Made by a program: the position numbers and the translations under genes. From NCBI RefSeq assembly GCF_001707755.1, contig NZ_MBDL01000008.1, positions 487,618 to 551,617 of the forward strand: a stretch of DNA of 64,000 bases, given 5' to 3'. The notes under the pieces were generated by a model. That model was not told the DNA's origin. It ran no database searches and saw only the letters and a program-made list of their open reading frames with translations. Positions 46,362 through 58,449 of the stretch are shown piece after piece. This DNA comes from Acinetobacter celticus. Lineage in GTDB: Bacteria; Pseudomonadota; Gammaproteobacteria; Pseudomonadales; Moraxellaceae. Each line of letters opens with the position of its first letter. The first letter of the stretch is position 1.

Positions 46362-47378
46362 TTAGGCCTGATTCATCAGAATCACAGCACCAGTTACCAA
46401 AAGGTTAACCAACGCCAAAGGCAAGCAAATTTTCCAGCCAAAGTTCATCACTTGGTCGTAACGTGGACGCATGAGTGAACCACGTGCCAAGACAAACATC
46501 ATGACAAAGAATGCTGTTTTAATAATGAACCAGAACGCATCTGGAATAAACGGAATTTCAAGGTTGAACGGCGCAAGCCAGCCACCAAAGAATAGCGTTA
46601 CGATTAAAGCAGAAATCAGCACAACGTTGACGTATTCCGCAACGAAGAACATCCCCCACTTCATACCACCGTATTCTACATGGTAACCTTCTGCCAATTC
46701 TTGCTCTGCTTCTGGTTGGTCAAATGGGTGACGATGCGTTACCGCAACACCCGCAACCACAAAGATTAAGAAGCCTAAGAATTGTGGAACAACAAACCAG
46801 ACATCACGTTGCGCTTCTACAATTTCACGCATGTTGAATGAACCCGCAATTGCGACTACACCCATCAGTGAAATACCCAAGAATACTTCATACGAAATAG
46901 TTTGAGCTGCAGAACGTAAACCACCTAATAATGCATATTTGTTATTTGATGACCAACCACCGAAAAGCACGGCGTAAACTGCAATACCAGCCATTGCCAT
47001 AAAGAACAATAGACCGATACTCATGTCCGAAACACCCATATAAGGTGAAATTGGAATAACCATGAATGACAGTACTGCTGTTGCCATTGCCACGCCTGGT
47101 GCCAAACGGAAAGTCAGCTTGTCAGCAAATTTTGGTGTCCAGTCTTCTTTGAACATGATTTTCAGCATGTCAGCAACAATCTGGAACATACCCCCTGGAC
47201 CTACACGGTTCGGACCATAACGGTCTTGCCATAAAGCCAGTAAACGACGCTCAATAAAAGACATCAAAGCGGCAATGAGAACCACCGCCAGCAAGATGAC
47301 AATCGCTTGTAGTACAGAATAGGCAATTGGCCAGTTCCCAGCCCACAGTGGCGTTTGACGTATTAATTCTTGTTGCAT
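46362..47378 (-). CDS. nuoH: NADH-quinone oxidoreductase subunit H
   Basis: The 338-residue membrane subunit forms the quinone-entry chamber with NuoB and NuoD. It has about eight helices. The conserved loop reads [19 protein letters not shown] near residues 49-67, and [20 protein letters not shown] near 218-237 holds the carboxylates at the quinone cavity. It lies 3 bases after nuoG. Confidence 0.98.
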   Translation of the reverse strand: MQQELIRQTPLWAGNWPIAYSVLQAIVILLAVVLIAALMSFIERRLLALWQDRYGPNRVGPGGMFQIVADMLKIMFKEDWTPKFADKLTFRLAPGVAMATAVLSFMVIPISPYMGVSDMSIGLLFFMAMAGIAVYAVLFGGWSSNNKYALLGGLRSAAQTISYEVFLGISLMGVVAIAGSFNMREIVEAQRDVWFVVPQFLGFLIFVVAGVAVTHRHPFDQPEAEQELAEGYHVEYGGMKWGMFFVAEYVNVVLISALIVTLFFGGWLAPFNLEIPFIPDAFWFIIKTAFFVMMFVLARGSLMRPRYDQVMNFGWKICLPLALVNLLVTGAVILMNQA

Positions 47379-47381
47379 GAA

Positions 47382-50063
47382 TTACACTCCTACCGCGACT
47401 GAAACAGGCTCTGCAAGCGATACTGTTGGTGCAAGACCAACTGGGTAGCCAATGTAACCTGTTGGTAAATAGTCAATAATTTGTACTGGAAGTACAATTG
47501 ATGCATCGCCTGCCTGTACTGTAATTTTTTGACCGTCTTGAACATTCAGACGTGCAGCATCTTGCTCACCCACTGCAAATGTAGCATTAGGAATACGCGA
47601 TTCCATAGCAGCAGTTTTAATCGTGAATTCACCCGAAGCAAAGATATGGTGCATTGGCACTAAACGGAAGCTTTCAGGATTCACAACAGTGATGGCTGGC
47701 GCAACAAATGTACGTACTGGACGTTTTGGCAAACGATCGAATAAACGAATACCTGAGTCACCACCTTTTAAATGACCGCCCACTTTATCTTGGAATTTGT
47801 TCCAAGCTTGCGGTGAGTTCCAGCCCGCAGACCATGCAAATGGTACAAGCGCAGATGGTGTTTGATTTCCGACATAACCTTCCATAGAGAATGTTAATGC
47901 AGAATCAAGGTCTACTGGTTGTTTTGGCTCATGCACAGATAATGGCGCACGCATTGCCGTACGACCTGAATAGCGACGCGGTTCACGCGCAACTTTTAAG
48001 CCATGTACACGGAAGCCCGCATCTGGTGCTACATCTTGAATTGCTTCAAACGCAGGTACATTTTTCGCAACAGACTCAATCACGTCGTCTAACAATGTCC
48101 AAGAAATTGCTTTGCCTTTTAGGCCAGTTTCAAGGGCATGTAACCAACGCCAAGATTCTTTAATTGCAAGTTCTGGTTTGTAGTAGCTCGGATCATATAC
48201 TTGGTAGAAACGTTGCGCACGACCTTCTTGCGAAACAACCGTACCATCACCCTCAGCAAAACTTGCAGCTGAAAGTACGATATCTGCTTTTTTCACCGTT
48301 GCAGTTTCAGAGTGATCCAACACAATCAGGTCTTTGCCTGAAAGCGCAGCATCTACTTGAGCTACAGGTAAACGGCGGTACAGATCATTTTCAACCACAA
48401 TGACAGTATCATAATCTTGCGCGAAAGCTTGTTCTAAGCTTTGACCACCAAAAATAGCTAAGCCCATTGAGTTCACTTCTGGAACAGTCAATGTTAAGCC
48501 TGCATGACCACCTAAACTCTGCGCAACTTGTGCCGCTGCTTCCATAATTGAAGCATCTTGCAAACTTGTACCAGAGATAATGAGTGGTTTTTTCGCAGCT
48601 TTTAAAGTATCAGCAATGGTTTGCGCAAATGCTTTCGCATCGTCATCTAAACCAAGAATGCTTTCACCTGCAACGGCAGCTGCAACAGCAAAACCTAAAC
48701 GTGCAATATCGTTCGGAGATGCAACGACTTCGCCTGCCGCAACATCAGCTAAACGTGTTTGTGTTGCAGCAAGGATGAAAATCGGTGATTTCGCATCTTG
48801 TGCAATACGTTGTAGCGGTTCTGCTAACCAGTCTTGAGTACGACGTTCTGCCGCCATTTCTTTGGCTTTGTTTTTCGCAGCTTGGCGAACAGACAAGGCC
48901 ATACGTGGCGCAGTTTGCGTGAGGTCTTCACCCAAAATCAGCACAGCATCATAGCTTTCAATTTCACGCATATTCGGGTTATAAACACCCTCTGTTTGCA
49001 TGATTGATGCAGCTAACTCAGCTAAGTTTTGCTCTTTTTGAGAAAGACCTGTAGAGAAGTTCTCTTGACCGACCAACTCACGAAGCGCGAAGTTCGATTC
49101 AAGCGATGCACGTGGTGAACCAATACCTAAGACTTTTTTGCCTTGGATATTTGCAATCACAGTGTCTAATGCCTGATCTACAGAAACAGTAGTAACGTTT
49201 TCGCCATCACGGAATTGTGGTTGACGTGGACGATCTGCGTTATTGACATAACCCGTACCGAAACGGCCTTTGTCGCATAAGAAGTATTGGTTTACTTCAC
49301 CGTTAAAACGGTTTTCTACACGACGCAATTCACCATAACGTTCACCCGGAGAAATGTTACAACCCGAAGAACAGCCTTGGCATACGCTTGGCGCATACTG
49401 CATGTCCCACTTACGGTTATAACGCTCTGAGTGAGTTTTGTCGGTAAATACACCTGTCGGACAAACCTCAGTCAAGTTACCCGAAAATTCAGATTCTAAA
49501 GTACCTGATTCTGGGCGACCAAAGTAAACACGTGACGCGCTTGCGTATACACCAAAGTCCGTACCGCCTGCATAATCGTTATAGTAACGAACACAACGGT
49601 AGCACGCGATACAACGGTTCATTTCATGAGAAATGAATGAGCCTAGCTCTTGGTTATAATGCGTACGTTTGGTGAAACGGTAACGACGACGATCATGCTG
49701 TGTCATTACGGTCATATCTTGTAAATGACAGTGACCACCCTCTTCACACACTGGACAGTCGTGTGGGTGATTGGTCATCAAGAATTCAACAATCGAAGCA
49801 CGGAAATCTTTGGCTTCTTTGTCTTCAATCGAAATAAAGGTATTGTCAGACGCAGGCGTCATACATGACATGACTAAACGACCACGCGTATCATCAGCGT
49901 TCGCGTATTGAGTCACAGCACATTGACGGCAAGAACCGACAGAACCTAAGGATGGATGCCAACAAAAGTACGGAATATCAATACCCAAAGATAAACATGC
50001 TTGAAGCAAGTTCTCTGAGCCATTGACTTCATACGATTTACCATCGACATGAATTGTAGCCAT
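47382..50063 (-). CDS. nuoG: NADH-quinone oxidoreductase subunit G (large Fe-S subunit)
   Basis: This is the largest peripheral-arm subunit, 893 residues. The N-terminal 2Fe-2S ferredoxin domain has [15 protein letters not shown] (about residues 34-48). The His-ligated cluster site is [15 protein letters not shown], and the next 4Fe-4S motif is [16 protein letters not shown]. The extra N7 cluster motif [17 protein letters not shown] near 228 is present, as in E. coli. A molybdopterin-oxidoreductase-like domain without cofactor fills the rest. The length is close to the gammaproteobacterial norm. Confidence 0.98.
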   Translation of the reverse strand: MATIHVDGKSYEVNGSENLLQACLSLGIDIPYFCWHPSLGSVGSCRQCAVTQYANADDTRGRLVMSCMTPASDNTFISIEDKEAKDFRASIVEFLMTNHPHDCPVCEEGGHCHLQDMTVMTQHDRRRYRFTKRTHYNQELGSFISHEMNRCIACYRCVRYYNDYAGGTDFGVYASASRVYFGRPESGTLESEFSGNLTEVCPTGVFTDKTHSERYNRKWDMQYAPSVCQGCSSGCNISPGERYGELRRVENRFNGEVNQYFLCDKGRFGTGYVNNADRPRQPQFRDGENVTTVSVDQALDTVIANIQGKKVLGIGSPRASLESNFALRELVGQENFSTGLSQKEQNLAELAASIMQTEGVYNPNMREIESYDAVLILGEDLTQTAPRMALSVRQAAKNKAKEMAAERRTQDWLAEPLQRIAQDAKSPIFILAATQTRLADVAAGEVVASPNDIARLGFAVAAAVAGESILGLDDDAKAFAQTIADTLKAAKKPLIISGTSLQDASIMEAAAQVAQSLGGHAGLTLTVPEVNSMGLAIFGGQSLEQAFAQDYDTVIVVENDLYRRLPVAQVDAALSGKDLIVLDHSETATVKKADIVLSAASFAEGDGTVVSQEGRAQRFYQVYDPSYYKPELAIKESWRWLHALETGLKGKAISWTLLDDVIESVAKNVPAFEAIQDVAPDAGFRVHGLKVAREPRRYSGRTAMRAPLSVHEPKQPVDLDSALTFSMEGYVGNQTPSALVPFAWSAGWNSPQAWNKFQDKVGGHLKGGDSGIRLFDRLPKRPVRTFVAPAITVVNPESFRLVPMHHIFASGEFTIKTAAMESRIPNATFAVGEQDAARLNVQDGQKITVQAGDASIVLPVQIIDYLPTGYIGYPVGLAPTVSLAEPVSVAVGV

Positions 50064-50074
50064 AGTCGAATTCC

Positions 50075-51403
50075 TTAAACTTGTTCGGCGGTGCCAGTTT
50101 GAGCGGCAGCATTCACTACTTTCGCTTCAAACTCGCCACGGAAATGTTTGAGCGCGCCCATAAGCGGTTCCATTGCACCCGGTGCATGGGCACAGAAAGT
50201 TTTACCAATCCAAAGCTTACGCGTCAGTTCTTGTAAGTGATCGATATCTTCTTTCTTACCTGTACCATCTTCAAGTGCTTTAAGCGCTTTAACCGCCCAA
50301 GGCAAACCGTCACGGCAAGGGGTACAGAAACCACATGATTCACGCGCAAAGAATTCTTCTAAATTACGCGTTGCAGAAACCATACATTGGGTCTGATCAA
50401 CCACCATCAGCAAACACGTCCCTAAACGTGAACCTGCTTTCATAATGGTTTCAGCATCCATCGGAAGGTCAATGTGTTCTACAGACAAAAAGTCAGTCGA
50501 TGCACCGCCCGGTAACCATGCTTTTAGCGTTAAGCCATCGCGCATACCGCCCGCATGATCTTCAATCACTTCACGTGCAGTTGTACCAAATGGAAGTTCC
50601 CAAAGGCCTGGGTATTTTACTTTGCCTGAAGCGCCATAAATTTTCGTACCTGGGTCTTTCGACTTACCCGCAGATAAACCGATATACCATTCAGGACCGC
50701 GAAGCATAATTGCAGGTAAGTTGTTGTAGGTCTCTACGTTGTTGACAATGGTAGGACGACCCCAAGCACCAGCAACTTGCGGGAATGGCGGTTTAGTACG
50801 CGGATTTGCACGGCGACCTTCAAGCGAGTTAATCAATGCAGTTTCTTCACCACAAATATAACGACCCGCACCAGTATGCACGTGCATATCGAAGTTCCAA
50901 CCTGTTCCAAGGATGTTTTCACCCAAGTAACCTTTGGCACGAATTTGCTCTAGCGCTTCATTTAAGTAGCCAGCCGCTTCGATGTATTCACCACGAATGA
51001 AGATATAACCTTGCGTTGCTTCAAGGGTATAAGCTGCAATCAGCATACCTTCGATCAATTGATGTGGAAGTTTCTCCATCAACAAACGGTCTTTAAAGGT
51101 ACCCGGTTCCATTTCATCGGCATTACAGATCAGGTAACGCGGGCCACCATCATTTGGCGCCATCAATGACCATTTAATCCCTGCTGGGAAACCTGCACCA
51201 CCACGGCCTTTTACAGTCGCAGCTTTAATCACATCCAGCACATCTTTCGGTGGCATGGTCAATGCTTTTTTAAAGCCTGCATAACCTTCAAGTGCTTCAT
51301 AATCATCTGCACTGCGAACGTTTTCCTGTTTGCTCAAACGCCATGTTAATGGGTGAGTTTCTGGATTACCGTCGCCATAAATTGGTTTTGGTTCGGTATT
51401 CAT
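50075..51403 (-). CDS. nuoF: NADH-quinone oxidoreductase subunit F (NADH- and FMN-binding)
   Basis: The 442-residue subunit oxidises NADH, passing electrons to FMN and then cluster N3. The nucleotide-binding loop [15 protein letters not shown] lies near residues 69-83, the FMN region near [15 protein letters not shown], and the 4Fe-4S ligands in [12 protein letters not shown] near 350. The ATG overlaps the nuoE stop codon by 4 bases, so NuoE and NuoF are translationally coupled. Confidence 0.98.
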   Translation of the reverse strand: MNTEPKPIYGDGNPETHPLTWRLSKQENVRSADDYEALEGYAGFKKALTMPPKDVLDVIKAATVKGRGGAGFPAGIKWSLMAPNDGGPRYLICNADEMEPGTFKDRLLMEKLPHQLIEGMLIAAYTLEATQGYIFIRGEYIEAAGYLNEALEQIRAKGYLGENILGTGWNFDMHVHTGAGRYICGEETALINSLEGRRANPRTKPPFPQVAGAWGRPTIVNNVETYNNLPAIMLRGPEWYIGLSAGKSKDPGTKIYGASGKVKYPGLWELPFGTTAREVIEDHAGGMRDGLTLKAWLPGGASTDFLSVEHIDLPMDAETIMKAGSRLGTCLLMVVDQTQCMVSATRNLEEFFARESCGFCTPCRDGLPWAVKALKALEDGTGKKEDIDHLQELTRKLWIGKTFCAHAPGAMEPLMGALKHFRGEFEAKVVNAAAQTGTAEQV

Positions 51404-51909
51404 ACATACTTCTCCAATAACTGTTTAATTGATGCCACTTCAACCAGACCGTGAGTATCTTCATCAATCATTAAGGTTGGACCTTTATCACAGTTGCCCA
51501 AACAGCAGATCGGAAGCAAAGTGAAACGACCATCAGCAGTGGTTTGACCAAACTGAATGCCTAATTCACGCTGAAAAGCTTCAGCAAGTGTTTCCGCACC
51601 CATCAAGAAGCACGCAATAGAATCACACAATAAAATTACGTGACGACCTACTGGCTGACGGTAAATACGGTTATAGAAAGTTGCAACACCTTCAAGGTCT
51701 GCCAAACTCATGCTCAGCATTTGCGCAATAGCATTCATTTGTGCGTCATCTACCCAACCATTACGGCGCTGTACACCTTTCAACGCATCTAAGCAAGCTG
51801 CGCGTGGGTACGGGTAATGACCTATGTGATGTTCAATATCGTGGATTTCTTCCGAAGTTAAAATCCCTTCAACATTCACACGTGGTTTTTTATCTGTCAA
51901 AATCATCAT
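51400..51909 (-). CDS. nuoE: NADH-quinone oxidoreductase subunit E (2Fe-2S)
   Basis: The 169-residue thioredoxin-like subunit binds the N1a 2Fe-2S cluster. Its ligands are seen in [10 protein letters not shown] near residues 96-105 and [10 protein letters not shown] near 136-145. The ATGATG pair at the start leaves the exact first residue open by one codon. It lies 14 bases after nuoCD. Confidence 0.97.
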   Translation of the reverse strand: MMILTDKKPRVNVEGILTSEEIHDIEHHIGHYPYPRAACLDALKGVQRRNGWVDDAQMNAIAQMLSMSLADLEGVATFYNRIYRQPVGRHVILLCDSIACFLMGAETLAEAFQRELGIQFGQTTADGRFTLLPICCLGNCDKGPTLMIDEDTHGLVEVASIKQLLEKYV

Positions 51910-51923
51910 AATGCGATTACCCC

Positions 51924-53711
51924 TTAGCGATCCACGTCAGCCATTACGACGTCAATTGTCGCTAAATAAATGATTAAGTCAGACATGAGGCTGCCATTAA
52001 TCACAGAAGGCATTTGCTGTAAATGCGTGAAGGTTGGTGTACGAATACGGGTACGATAACTCATCGTTGACTTATCTGAAGTCAAGTAATAGTTCGACGC
52101 ACCTTTTACCACTTCCGCCATCACAGATGCTTCACCTGCAGGCATTACAGGACCCCATGACACGCTCAAGAAGTGCGTAATCAAAGTTTCAATATCTTGT
52201 AATGTCTTGTCTTTTGGTGGTGGAACAGCCAATGGATGATCCGCTTTATACGCACCAGAAGGCATGTTATCTAAGCACTGTTTAACAATCTTTAATGATT
52301 CATTAATTTCATGGAAATGCACCATGACACGTGCGTAAGCATCGCCTTCGTACTCAAGTGGTACTTCAAAGTCGTAGTTTTCATAACCGCTATAAGGACG
52401 GTATTTACGGACATCGAAGTCAATACCTGTCGCGCGTAGACCTGTACCTGTGACACCCCAAGCCAATGCAGATTTTGCATCGTATTGCGCCACATTACGG
52501 GTACGACCAATAAATACTGAGTTGCGTAGTGCAGCTGTATAGTATTCATTCATACGCTTCGGCATCCATTCGAGAATTTCACGAATGAGATGTTGCCAGT
52601 TATTTGGAAGATCGTGCGCAGTACCGCCAATACGGAACCATGCTGGGTGCATACGGTAGCCAGTGATTGCTTCAATTGCGTCATAGATTTTTTGACGGTC
52701 AGCAAACATATAGAATACAGGCGTCATACCACCGGCATCTTGAATCGCAGTACCAATAAACAACAAGTGGTTATTAATACGGAACAATTCAGACATCATG
52801 ACACGGATGCATTGCGCACGGTCAGGAACCGTAATACCGGCCATTTGCTCTACGCCCATGACGTAAGGCATGTTTTGCGCACAACCACCTAAGTAGTCCA
52901 CGCGGTCGGTATACGGAATGAATGAATGCCAAGTTTGACGTTCAGCCATCTTTTCCACGCCACGGTGGTGATAGCCAATATCAGGCACGCAGTCTTTTAC
53001 TTCTTCACCGTCCAACTGCAAAATCACACGGAATGCACCATGCGCAGATGGATGGTTAGGACCCAAGTTCAGGAACATGAAGTCTTCATCTTCGTTGCCA
53101 CGCGTCATACCCCAATCTTCAGGTACAAAACGAAGGTGTTCTTGCTCGTAATCCTGCTTCGCTTGGTTCTGCATATACGGTGTATATTCAGTCGCACGTG
53201 CTGAGTATTCTTTACGTAGTGGGTGACCTTCCCAATAGGTTGGCAACAAAATACGACGGAGCATTGGATGCCCTTCGAAATTAAGGCCGAACATATCGTA
53301 AGCTTCACGTTCGTACCAGTTGGCATTTGGCCAAATGTTGGTTGCAGTCGGAAGATTTACATCATTCTCACGCAATGCAACTTTAATACGAATATCGCTG
53401 TTACGTTCTAGCGACAGCAAATGATAGAACACTGTAAAGTCTGACGCAGGTAGGTCTTCACGATGTGTACGTAAACGTTCATCTACCGCAGACAAGTCAA
53501 ATAACATCACGTATGGACGTTCAACTTTCCGCAAGAACATTAAAACGTCTTGTACACGTGCGCGCTCAACCCAGACTGTTGGAAAGTCTTCAAAAGTCGT
53601 TTGCACATAAAAGTTCTCACCAAATTTGGTTTTGAGCTCTTCTACAATTGCAAATGCAGGGCGTGAATCAACTGGAGTTGACTCTGGCATAGCAATGTCA
53701 GTTTCAGCCAT
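51924..53711 (-). CDS. nuoCD: NADH-quinone oxidoreductase fused subunit C/D
   Basis: The 595-residue protein fuses the NuoC domain (about 1-190, with [19 protein letters not shown]) to the NuoD hydrogenase-like domain (about 205-595, with [20 protein letters not shown]). This fusion is normal in Enterobacteria and Acinetobacter. NuoD forms the floor of the quinone cavity; its conserved quinone-binding His is in the PSAHG loop and the Tyr is in the C-terminal part. An 86-base gap separates it from nuoB, the largest in the operon. Confidence 0.98.
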   Translation of the reverse strand: MAETDIAMPESTPVDSRPAFAIVEELKTKFGENFYVQTTFEDFPTVWVERARVQDVLMFLRKVERPYVMLFDLSAVDERLRTHREDLPASDFTVFYHLLSLERNSDIRIKVALRENDVNLPTATNIWPNANWYEREAYDMFGLNFEGHPMLRRILLPTYWEGHPLRKEYSARATEYTPYMQNQAKQDYEQEHLRFVPEDWGMTRGNEDEDFMFLNLGPNHPSAHGAFRVILQLDGEEVKDCVPDIGYHHRGVEKMAERQTWHSFIPYTDRVDYLGGCAQNMPYVMGVEQMAGITVPDRAQCIRVMMSELFRINNHLLFIGTAIQDAGGMTPVFYMFADRQKIYDAIEAITGYRMHPAWFRIGGTAHDLPNNWQHLIREILEWMPKRMNEYYTAALRNSVFIGRTRNVAQYDAKSALAWGVTGTGLRATGIDFDVRKYRPYSGYENYDFEVPLEYEGDAYARVMVHFHEINESLKIVKQCLDNMPSGAYKADHPLAVPPPKDKTLQDIETLITHFLSVSWGPVMPAGEASVMAEVVKGASNYYLTSDKSTMSYRTRIRTPTFTHLQQMPSVINGSLMSDLIIYLATIDVVMADVDR

Positions 53712-53797
53712 TGGCTTGGCTTCCTATTTAATACAAATTCAGTCAACCTAAACGACAATTACACCCCAACGGGTGTATCAAACATTTATCGTTCAGA

Positions 53798-54475
53798 TTA
53801 TTTAATTTCATCCATAGAGCGCAAATTCTTCACAGCAATACGCTGTGCTTGTTTACGGTCACGTTCGGGTTGCATCTTTGGCTTATATACTGGCTTAAGA
53901 TCATCACCGATAACCGCTGACAAAGGACGGCGCTCTAATTGAATTTGGTCTTGCAACAACATCAATGCTTGAATCAAAGCTTCAGGACGTGGCGGGCAAC
54001 CTGGAATATAGACATCCACAGGAATAATTTTATCTACGCCTTGTACAACAGAATAAATGTCGTACATACCACCTGAGTTTGCACATGCCCCCATGGAAAT
54101 AACCCATTTAGGCTCAAGCATTTGCTCGTACAAACGTTGAATTACAGGCGCCATCTTCACGAAGCATGTACCTGCAATAATCATCACGTCGGCTTGACGC
54201 GGTGAAGCACGAATAACCTCGGCACCAAAACGTGACAAGTCATGCACACCCGTTAAGGTTGTCGCATATTCGACATAACAGCACGAAGTACCAAAGTTAA
54301 ACGGCCAAACTGAGTTTTTACGTCCCCAGTTTACTGCTGTATGCATCAAGTCCTCTAAACGGGTCATGAATACATTTTTATTCACTTCATCTTCAAGCGG
54401 ATCTGTAACGATTTGACGCTCTTGAAGCGGATATTGATCAGCATCCGGATTCGCACGGGTCAATGTATATTTCAT
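53798..54475 (-). CDS. nuoB: NADH-quinone oxidoreductase subunit B (cluster N2)
   Basis: The 225-residue subunit carries the terminal 4Fe-4S cluster N2. Its ligands appear as the tandem cysteines in [11 protein letters not shown] near residues 63-73, one in GTCFVKMAP near 128 and one in GCPPRPEAL near 158. A charged C-terminal tail follows. It lies 8 bases after nuoA. Confidence 0.98.
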   Translation of the reverse strand: MKYTLTRANPDADQYPLQERQIVTDPLEDEVNKNVFMTRLEDLMHTAVNWGRKNSVWPFNFGTSCCYVEYATTLTGVHDLSRFGAEVIRASPRQADVMIIAGTCFVKMAPVIQRLYEQMLEPKWVISMGACANSGGMYDIYSVVQGVDKIIPVDVYIPGCPPRPEALIQALMLLQDQIQLERRPLSAVIGDDLKPVYKPKMQPERDRKQAQRIAVKNLRSMDEIK

Positions 54476-54483
54476 TCCCGGGG

Positions 54484-55032
54484 TTACTCCTTGATAGATG
54501 ACTGAACCGGTGACTTATCTTTCACACGGCCAGAGGATTGAGCTGGGATTTGACCCGTAGGATCAATGACCAATTCTTCAATTGAGTTAAAGCGGGTAAT
54601 TTCCGCAATATTCATACCTGGAGAACCAATTTTAGGTTTAATTCCTTTGGCTTTAAGTCTGTCAGATGGTGACCAATTTAAAGCACCTGTAGACAACTCA
54701 TAAACCAAACCAATAATTAACACTAAAATAAAGACTGCAGCAGTTACAAAACCAGCCCACCCTGCTTCACGAACTGAAGTAGCCCATGCGTAAAGGTAAA
54801 GCGCCTCGAGATCAAAAACCACGAAGAAAATTGCAACCAAATAGAATTTTGCGGACAAGCGGATACGTGCTCCACCTGCACCAACTACACCTGACTCAAA
54901 CTGCTCTTGCTTCGCACGTCCCCACGATTTACCCCCTAGGAGTAATGGGACGGTGAGCATAAAGACGCATAGAAATGTAACGCCGATCACGAAGGCAATA
55001 ATTGCCCAATCGTATGGAGTAATGGCACTCAT
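54484..55032 (-). CDS. nuoA: NADH-quinone oxidoreductase subunit A
   Basis: The 182-residue protein has three transmembrane helices, and its first cytoplasmic loop carries [20 protein letters not shown]. The second helix holds [14 protein letters not shown], with the conserved acidic residues. The soluble tail (about 45 residues after helix 3) makes it longer than E. coli NuoA (147). This is the first gene of the operon; AGGAG lies 11 bases upstream of the ATG. Confidence 0.97.
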   Translation of the reverse strand: MSAITPYDWAIIAFVIGVTFLCVFMLTVPLLLGGKSWGRAKQEQFESGVVGAGGARIRLSAKFYLVAIFFVVFDLEALYLYAWATSVREAGWAGFVTAAVFILVLIIGLVYELSTGALNWSPSDRLKAKGIKPKIGSPGMNIAEITRFNSIEELVIDPTGQIPAQSSGRVKDKSPVQSSIKE

Positions 55033-55596
55033 GCGGGGATAACTCCTGGCAGGCCTAATTTATTAACAAAGAATGCATGTATTGGCCTTCAAATACACCA
55101 AACACAAAATTAATCCCGCCAATTGTACCTGATTGATGACGTCTCTTGCTAGCTTATAGCTCTTAGTCTTTGGGATGATTTTTTAAGCACTTTTTAAGAC
55201 AACTTAGACTAAAGCGTTATTTATACTACAACCACCACCTTATCTAATTAAATTTAATACTATGATTATTTTTACAAATTTTTAACTTTTTTATCTTTAA
55301 TGTTCGGTATTTACAGTAAATAGGTTCTAAATCTATCATCAGCCACCACCACCAACTTTCAGAAAAATAGACACAATTGAAAAAATAGATAAATTTCCAC
55401 AATGCGATAATCCCGCAATATTTTCTTAAACGCCTACTTTTTACCTACATTGTACTTGTGATTGCATTTTTCAAAATTCTAGCTTTTATTGCTTATATGT
55501 ATTTTTTTGCAACAAATTTAGGCGTTTGTTACGCGTTTAAAAAAAATTATGCTATTCCTATATAAAACAATCAAATCATTAAAAAAGGAGCAATTC
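55033..55596. other. Intergenic region with the nuo promoter
   Basis: These 564 bases between divergent nuoA and the 118-residue gene contain no credible ORF. The sequence is very AT-rich from 55190 to 55570. The nuo promoter (-) and the promoter of the 55597 gene (+) must lie here, but I could not pick clear boxes. Such a long leader could host binding sites for respiratory regulators. Confidence 0.5.
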
Positions 55597-55953
55597 ATGA
55601 ATTTAGAGTTTTCGCATAAACCAGACTATTTTTTATTTGCCCAACTGATTATCCGTCATATTGAAAACTATATACAGAAACACCCAGACGCTGATAATGC
55701 AATTTTTGATTTGCGTGATGTTTATGAACTTTTTCGCCAAGACAAGGCATCTGCAACCACCAATCTTGATGGCATCATGAATATTGCAGATGAATACAAA
55801 ATTGAGACATTGAATGGCGATGAAAAATTGATTAGTCGCTATGAAATAAATGCGAAAAACAACTCCCTGCTCATTGATTTTAATTCAAATGCTCTCACCA
55901 GTTTAAAAAATGGAAAACCAATTATTGCACCCGATGCAACACACTATGAATAA
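55597..55953 (+). CDS. Hypothetical cytoplasmic protein
   Basis: The 118-residue product begins MNLEFSHKPDYFLFAQLIIR. The central part is helical (DNAIFDLRDVYELFRQDKAS) and the C-terminal half may form strands (NNSLLIDFNSNAL). There is no signal peptide or membrane segment. The start at 55597 is fixed by AAAGGAG 6 bases upstream; the open frame extends 16 codons earlier without support. A terminator follows. I do not recognise the family. Confidence 0.78.
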   Translation: MNLEFSHKPDYFLFAQLIIRHIENYIQKHPDADNAIFDLRDVYELFRQDKASATTNLDGIMNIADEYKIETLNGDEKLISRYEINAKNNSLLIDFNSNALTSLKNGKPIIAPDATHYE

Positions 55954-55974
55954 AAAGTAGACTCTGCCACACAC

Positions 55975-56000
55975 AAAAGCCATTCAAACGAATGGCTTTT
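55975..56000. terminator. Bidirectional terminator
   Basis: A perfect AAAAGCCATTC / GAATGGCTTTT stem with an AAAC loop lies between the 118-residue gene (+) and convergent bfmS (-). Confidence 0.88.
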
Positions 56001-56063
56001 TACTGCATCTTATAAACTAACTTTAAAACGTTAACATTGGCATCAGCGTCAATAGCAATATTA

Positions 56064-57689
56064 CTACTTTCGATTCCCCTTAAAACGCTGCGCAGGCCAA
56101 ACCATTGTGAAACGCGCTCCACCCAGCTCTGGACTATCATCAATTGTGATACTACCACCAAACCAATACGCAATACGACTCACAATGGACAAGCCAAGCC
56201 CATATCCACCAGAGGCACGAGTACGGCTATTATCTAAACGGGAAAATGCTTCAAAAATACGCGAACGCTCTTCTTCTGGAATACCCGGCCCATCATCTTC
56301 CACACAAATATAAGCCATTCCTTCATCATTCAGCCCACCACTAATCAAAACATGATGATCACAATAACGGACTGCATTGCCAACCAAATTTTGTACCACT
56401 CGGTGTAAATAACGGCGCTCTGCATCTACCTCTAAATTTAAGGGTGGTGCTTGAAGCTCTAAAGTCTTCCCTGTTTTTAGCGCTTCTGTTTCAATTAAGA
56501 CCTGATCCAATACTTCAAATAAAATAATCTGCTCAAAATCTAGCGAAGGAGTGCCTTGTTCCAATTTCGCATAAGTCATAATTTCATCAATTAGGGTATT
56601 TAACGCCTCAATATCTTTATCAATTTGCTCGACCTGTTGCTGACGATATTCATAATCATCTTCATCTGCCAGCATTTCCATCCCAAAACGAATTCGTGCA
56701 ACTGGGGTACGCAATTCATGTGATACCGCACGCATGAGTTCTCGCTGTGATTCAATTAAACGCTGAATATGATCAGACATCGAGTTATAACTTGATGCCA
56801 ACGACCCGACTTCATCTGTACTTTCGACAGGTAAACGAATGGACATATCACCTGTCTTCATTTTCCTCAAGGCGTAATTAACAGCATGAAGTTTCCGTTG
56901 CATCGGAACTAACAAGCCATATACCCCCAAGCTCAATACAAATAAGCAGAGTAAGGTAATTCCTGCGGCCAACTGAAATGGCATCCAATTGAATAACGGA
57001 ACAGGCCCCATCACCAATACTTCAGAGGTAGAGCTAGGAATAGGCGAAACAATTGAAATGGTCGTACCACGAACCGTGGCACTATCACGGTAAAGAATAA
57101 TACTGTGATCTAATCTTAAACGGCCAATTTGTTCAGAGTCCAAAGGAAGGCTCTGTACATTAACAATTTCCATGGGATAAGAAAAATAATGTTGAATACG
57201 TTCTAAATATTCTTTTTCCTGCCCAGGGTAATACACCAAGTAGTCCAACACAAAGACCGGTAAAGCCTTCATCTGTCGTTCGGTAATATTTTCCGCTTTA
57301 ATATAAAGTAAGTGGCTGGCATCATCTTTTAGGCCAATAATAATATAAGCCACCGAAGTTTGTGCATCCCAACGTACCACCGCTTTACGCTCTTCTAAGC
57401 GTTTGTTTTCTGCACGGGTTAAATCAACTTTATCTGCCTTTACATAGTAAATTGGCAACTCCAGCAGGTTGGATGCATCTGAAATCCAGTCCATACGCTG
57501 CTGTTCATTTGGTTGACGTGCGATGCCTTCACTAATGATATAAGCCATACCATCTGTTAAAGACTCACGGTACTCCTGCGCACGCTGGTAGTTAATAATT
57601 TGTACCAACAAATAGCCAAACAAAGCCACCAGAACAACCAAGATGACTAAGCCTGCATAAATTCGCAAAAATATACTGTGTTTTAACAA
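56064..57689 (-). CDS. bfmS: Sensor histidine kinase BfmS
   Basis: This inner-membrane kinase pairs with BfmR and controls envelope, capsule, biofilm and pilus functions in Acinetobacter. The 541-residue protein has a first helix at about residues 10-30, a periplasmic sensor domain, and a second helix near 235-260. A HAMP region follows, then HisKA with the phospho-accepting His in MRAVSHELRTPVARI. The ATPase domain has NLVGNAVRYC, DDGPGIPEEERSRIF and SGGYGLGLSIVSR. It lies 43 bases after bfmR in the same operon. Confidence 0.96.
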   Translation of the reverse strand: MLKHSIFLRIYAGLVILVVLVALFGYLLVQIINYQRAQEYRESLTDGMAYIISEGIARQPNEQQRMDWISDASNLLELPIYYVKADKVDLTRAENKRLEERKAVVRWDAQTSVAYIIIGLKDDASHLLYIKAENITERQMKALPVFVLDYLVYYPGQEKEYLERIQHYFSYPMEIVNVQSLPLDSEQIGRLRLDHSIILYRDSATVRGTTISIVSPIPSSTSEVLVMGPVPLFNWMPFQLAAGITLLCLFVLSLGVYGLLVPMQRKLHAVNYALRKMKTGDMSIRLPVESTDEVGSLASSYNSMSDHIQRLIESQRELMRAVSHELRTPVARIRFGMEMLADEDDYEYRQQQVEQIDKDIEALNTLIDEIMTYAKLEQGTPSLDFEQIILFEVLDQVLIETEALKTGKTLELQAPPLNLEVDAERRYLHRVVQNLVGNAVRYCDHHVLISGGLNDEGMAYICVEDDGPGIPEEERSRIFEAFSRLDNSRTRASGGYGLGLSIVSRIAYWFGGSITIDDSPELGGARFTMVWPAQRFKGNRK

Positions 57690-57732
57690 GTAAGTATGTC
57701 CTGCATTTTAATCATGAGGAATGGCATTTTAA

Positions 57733-58449
57733 TTAAAGGCCGTTGGTTTCTTTCACGAATAAATAACCTTTACTGCGTACGGTTTTAATACGTTTCGGGT
57801 TTTCTGGGTCATCACCAATTTTTGGACGAATGCGAGAAATACGCACATCAATTGAACGGTCTTGTCCATCGTATTCAATACCACGTAAACGCTCGAAGAT
57901 ATCTTCACGAGAAAGAATACGCCCTGCATTTGAAGCCAAAAGCCATAACAAATCGTATTCTGCACTAGTGAAATCGACCAACTCACCATTTAACGTCACA
58001 GAACGACCGCCATTATCAATAACCAAGTCATCAAATTCGATGCGTTGTGCCACTTCATCTTCCGACACTTTGTCGGTACGACGCAATAAAGCACGGATAC
58101 GCGCCAAAAGCACACGTGGCTGAACAGGTTTTGCCACGTAATCGTCGGCACCCATTTCAAGACCTAGAACCTGATCCATATCTTCCGTACGCGCAGTCAA
58201 CATTAAAATAGGTTGATGATAATGCGGACGCACTTCACGACAAATGGTTAGACCATCTGCACCCGGCAACATGACATCTAAGACCACAAGATCAGGCTGT
58301 TCAGCAACAATTCGACGAATTGCGCGGTTACCATCAGGTTCTACTCCAACCTCAAGACCATTACGGATTAAATATTCTTGAGTTAAACGAGCAAGACGTT
58401 CATCGTCTTCAACAATTAAAATTTTAGGTAACTTTTCTTCTTGGCTCAT
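57733..58449 (-). CDS. bfmR: Response regulator BfmR (OmpR/PhoB type)
   Basis: The 238-residue regulator has a receiver domain (residues 8-125) with acidic pocket EDDE, phospho-accepting Asp58 in VVLDVMLPGADG and the Lys in YVAKPVQP. A winged-helix DNA-binding domain follows (about 135-238, ending RTVRSKGYLFVKETN-like). The length equals the known A. baumannii protein, where BfmR is a master regulator of biofilm, capsule and stress survival. It is the first gene of the bfmRS operon and is known to autoregulate from the upstream region. Confidence 0.97.
   Translation of the reverse strand: MSQEEKLPKILIVEDDERLARLTQEYLIRNGLEVGVEPDGNRAIRRIVAEQPDLVVLDVMLPGADGLTICREVRPHYHQPILMLTARTEDMDQVLGLEMGADDYVAKPVQPRVLLARIRALLRRTDKVSEDEVAQRIEFDDLVIDNGGRSVTLNGELVDFTSAEYDLLWLLASNAGRILSREDIFERLRGIEYDGQDRSIDVRISRIRPKIGDDPENPKRIKTVRSKGYLFVKETNGL

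Noticed and set aside
46061..46408. 115-residue plus-strand frame opposite nuoI/nuoH
   Set aside because: It is antisense to well-defined nuo genes, with a composition explained by their codon bias; other long antisense frames across nuo and nrdA were dropped for the same reason.
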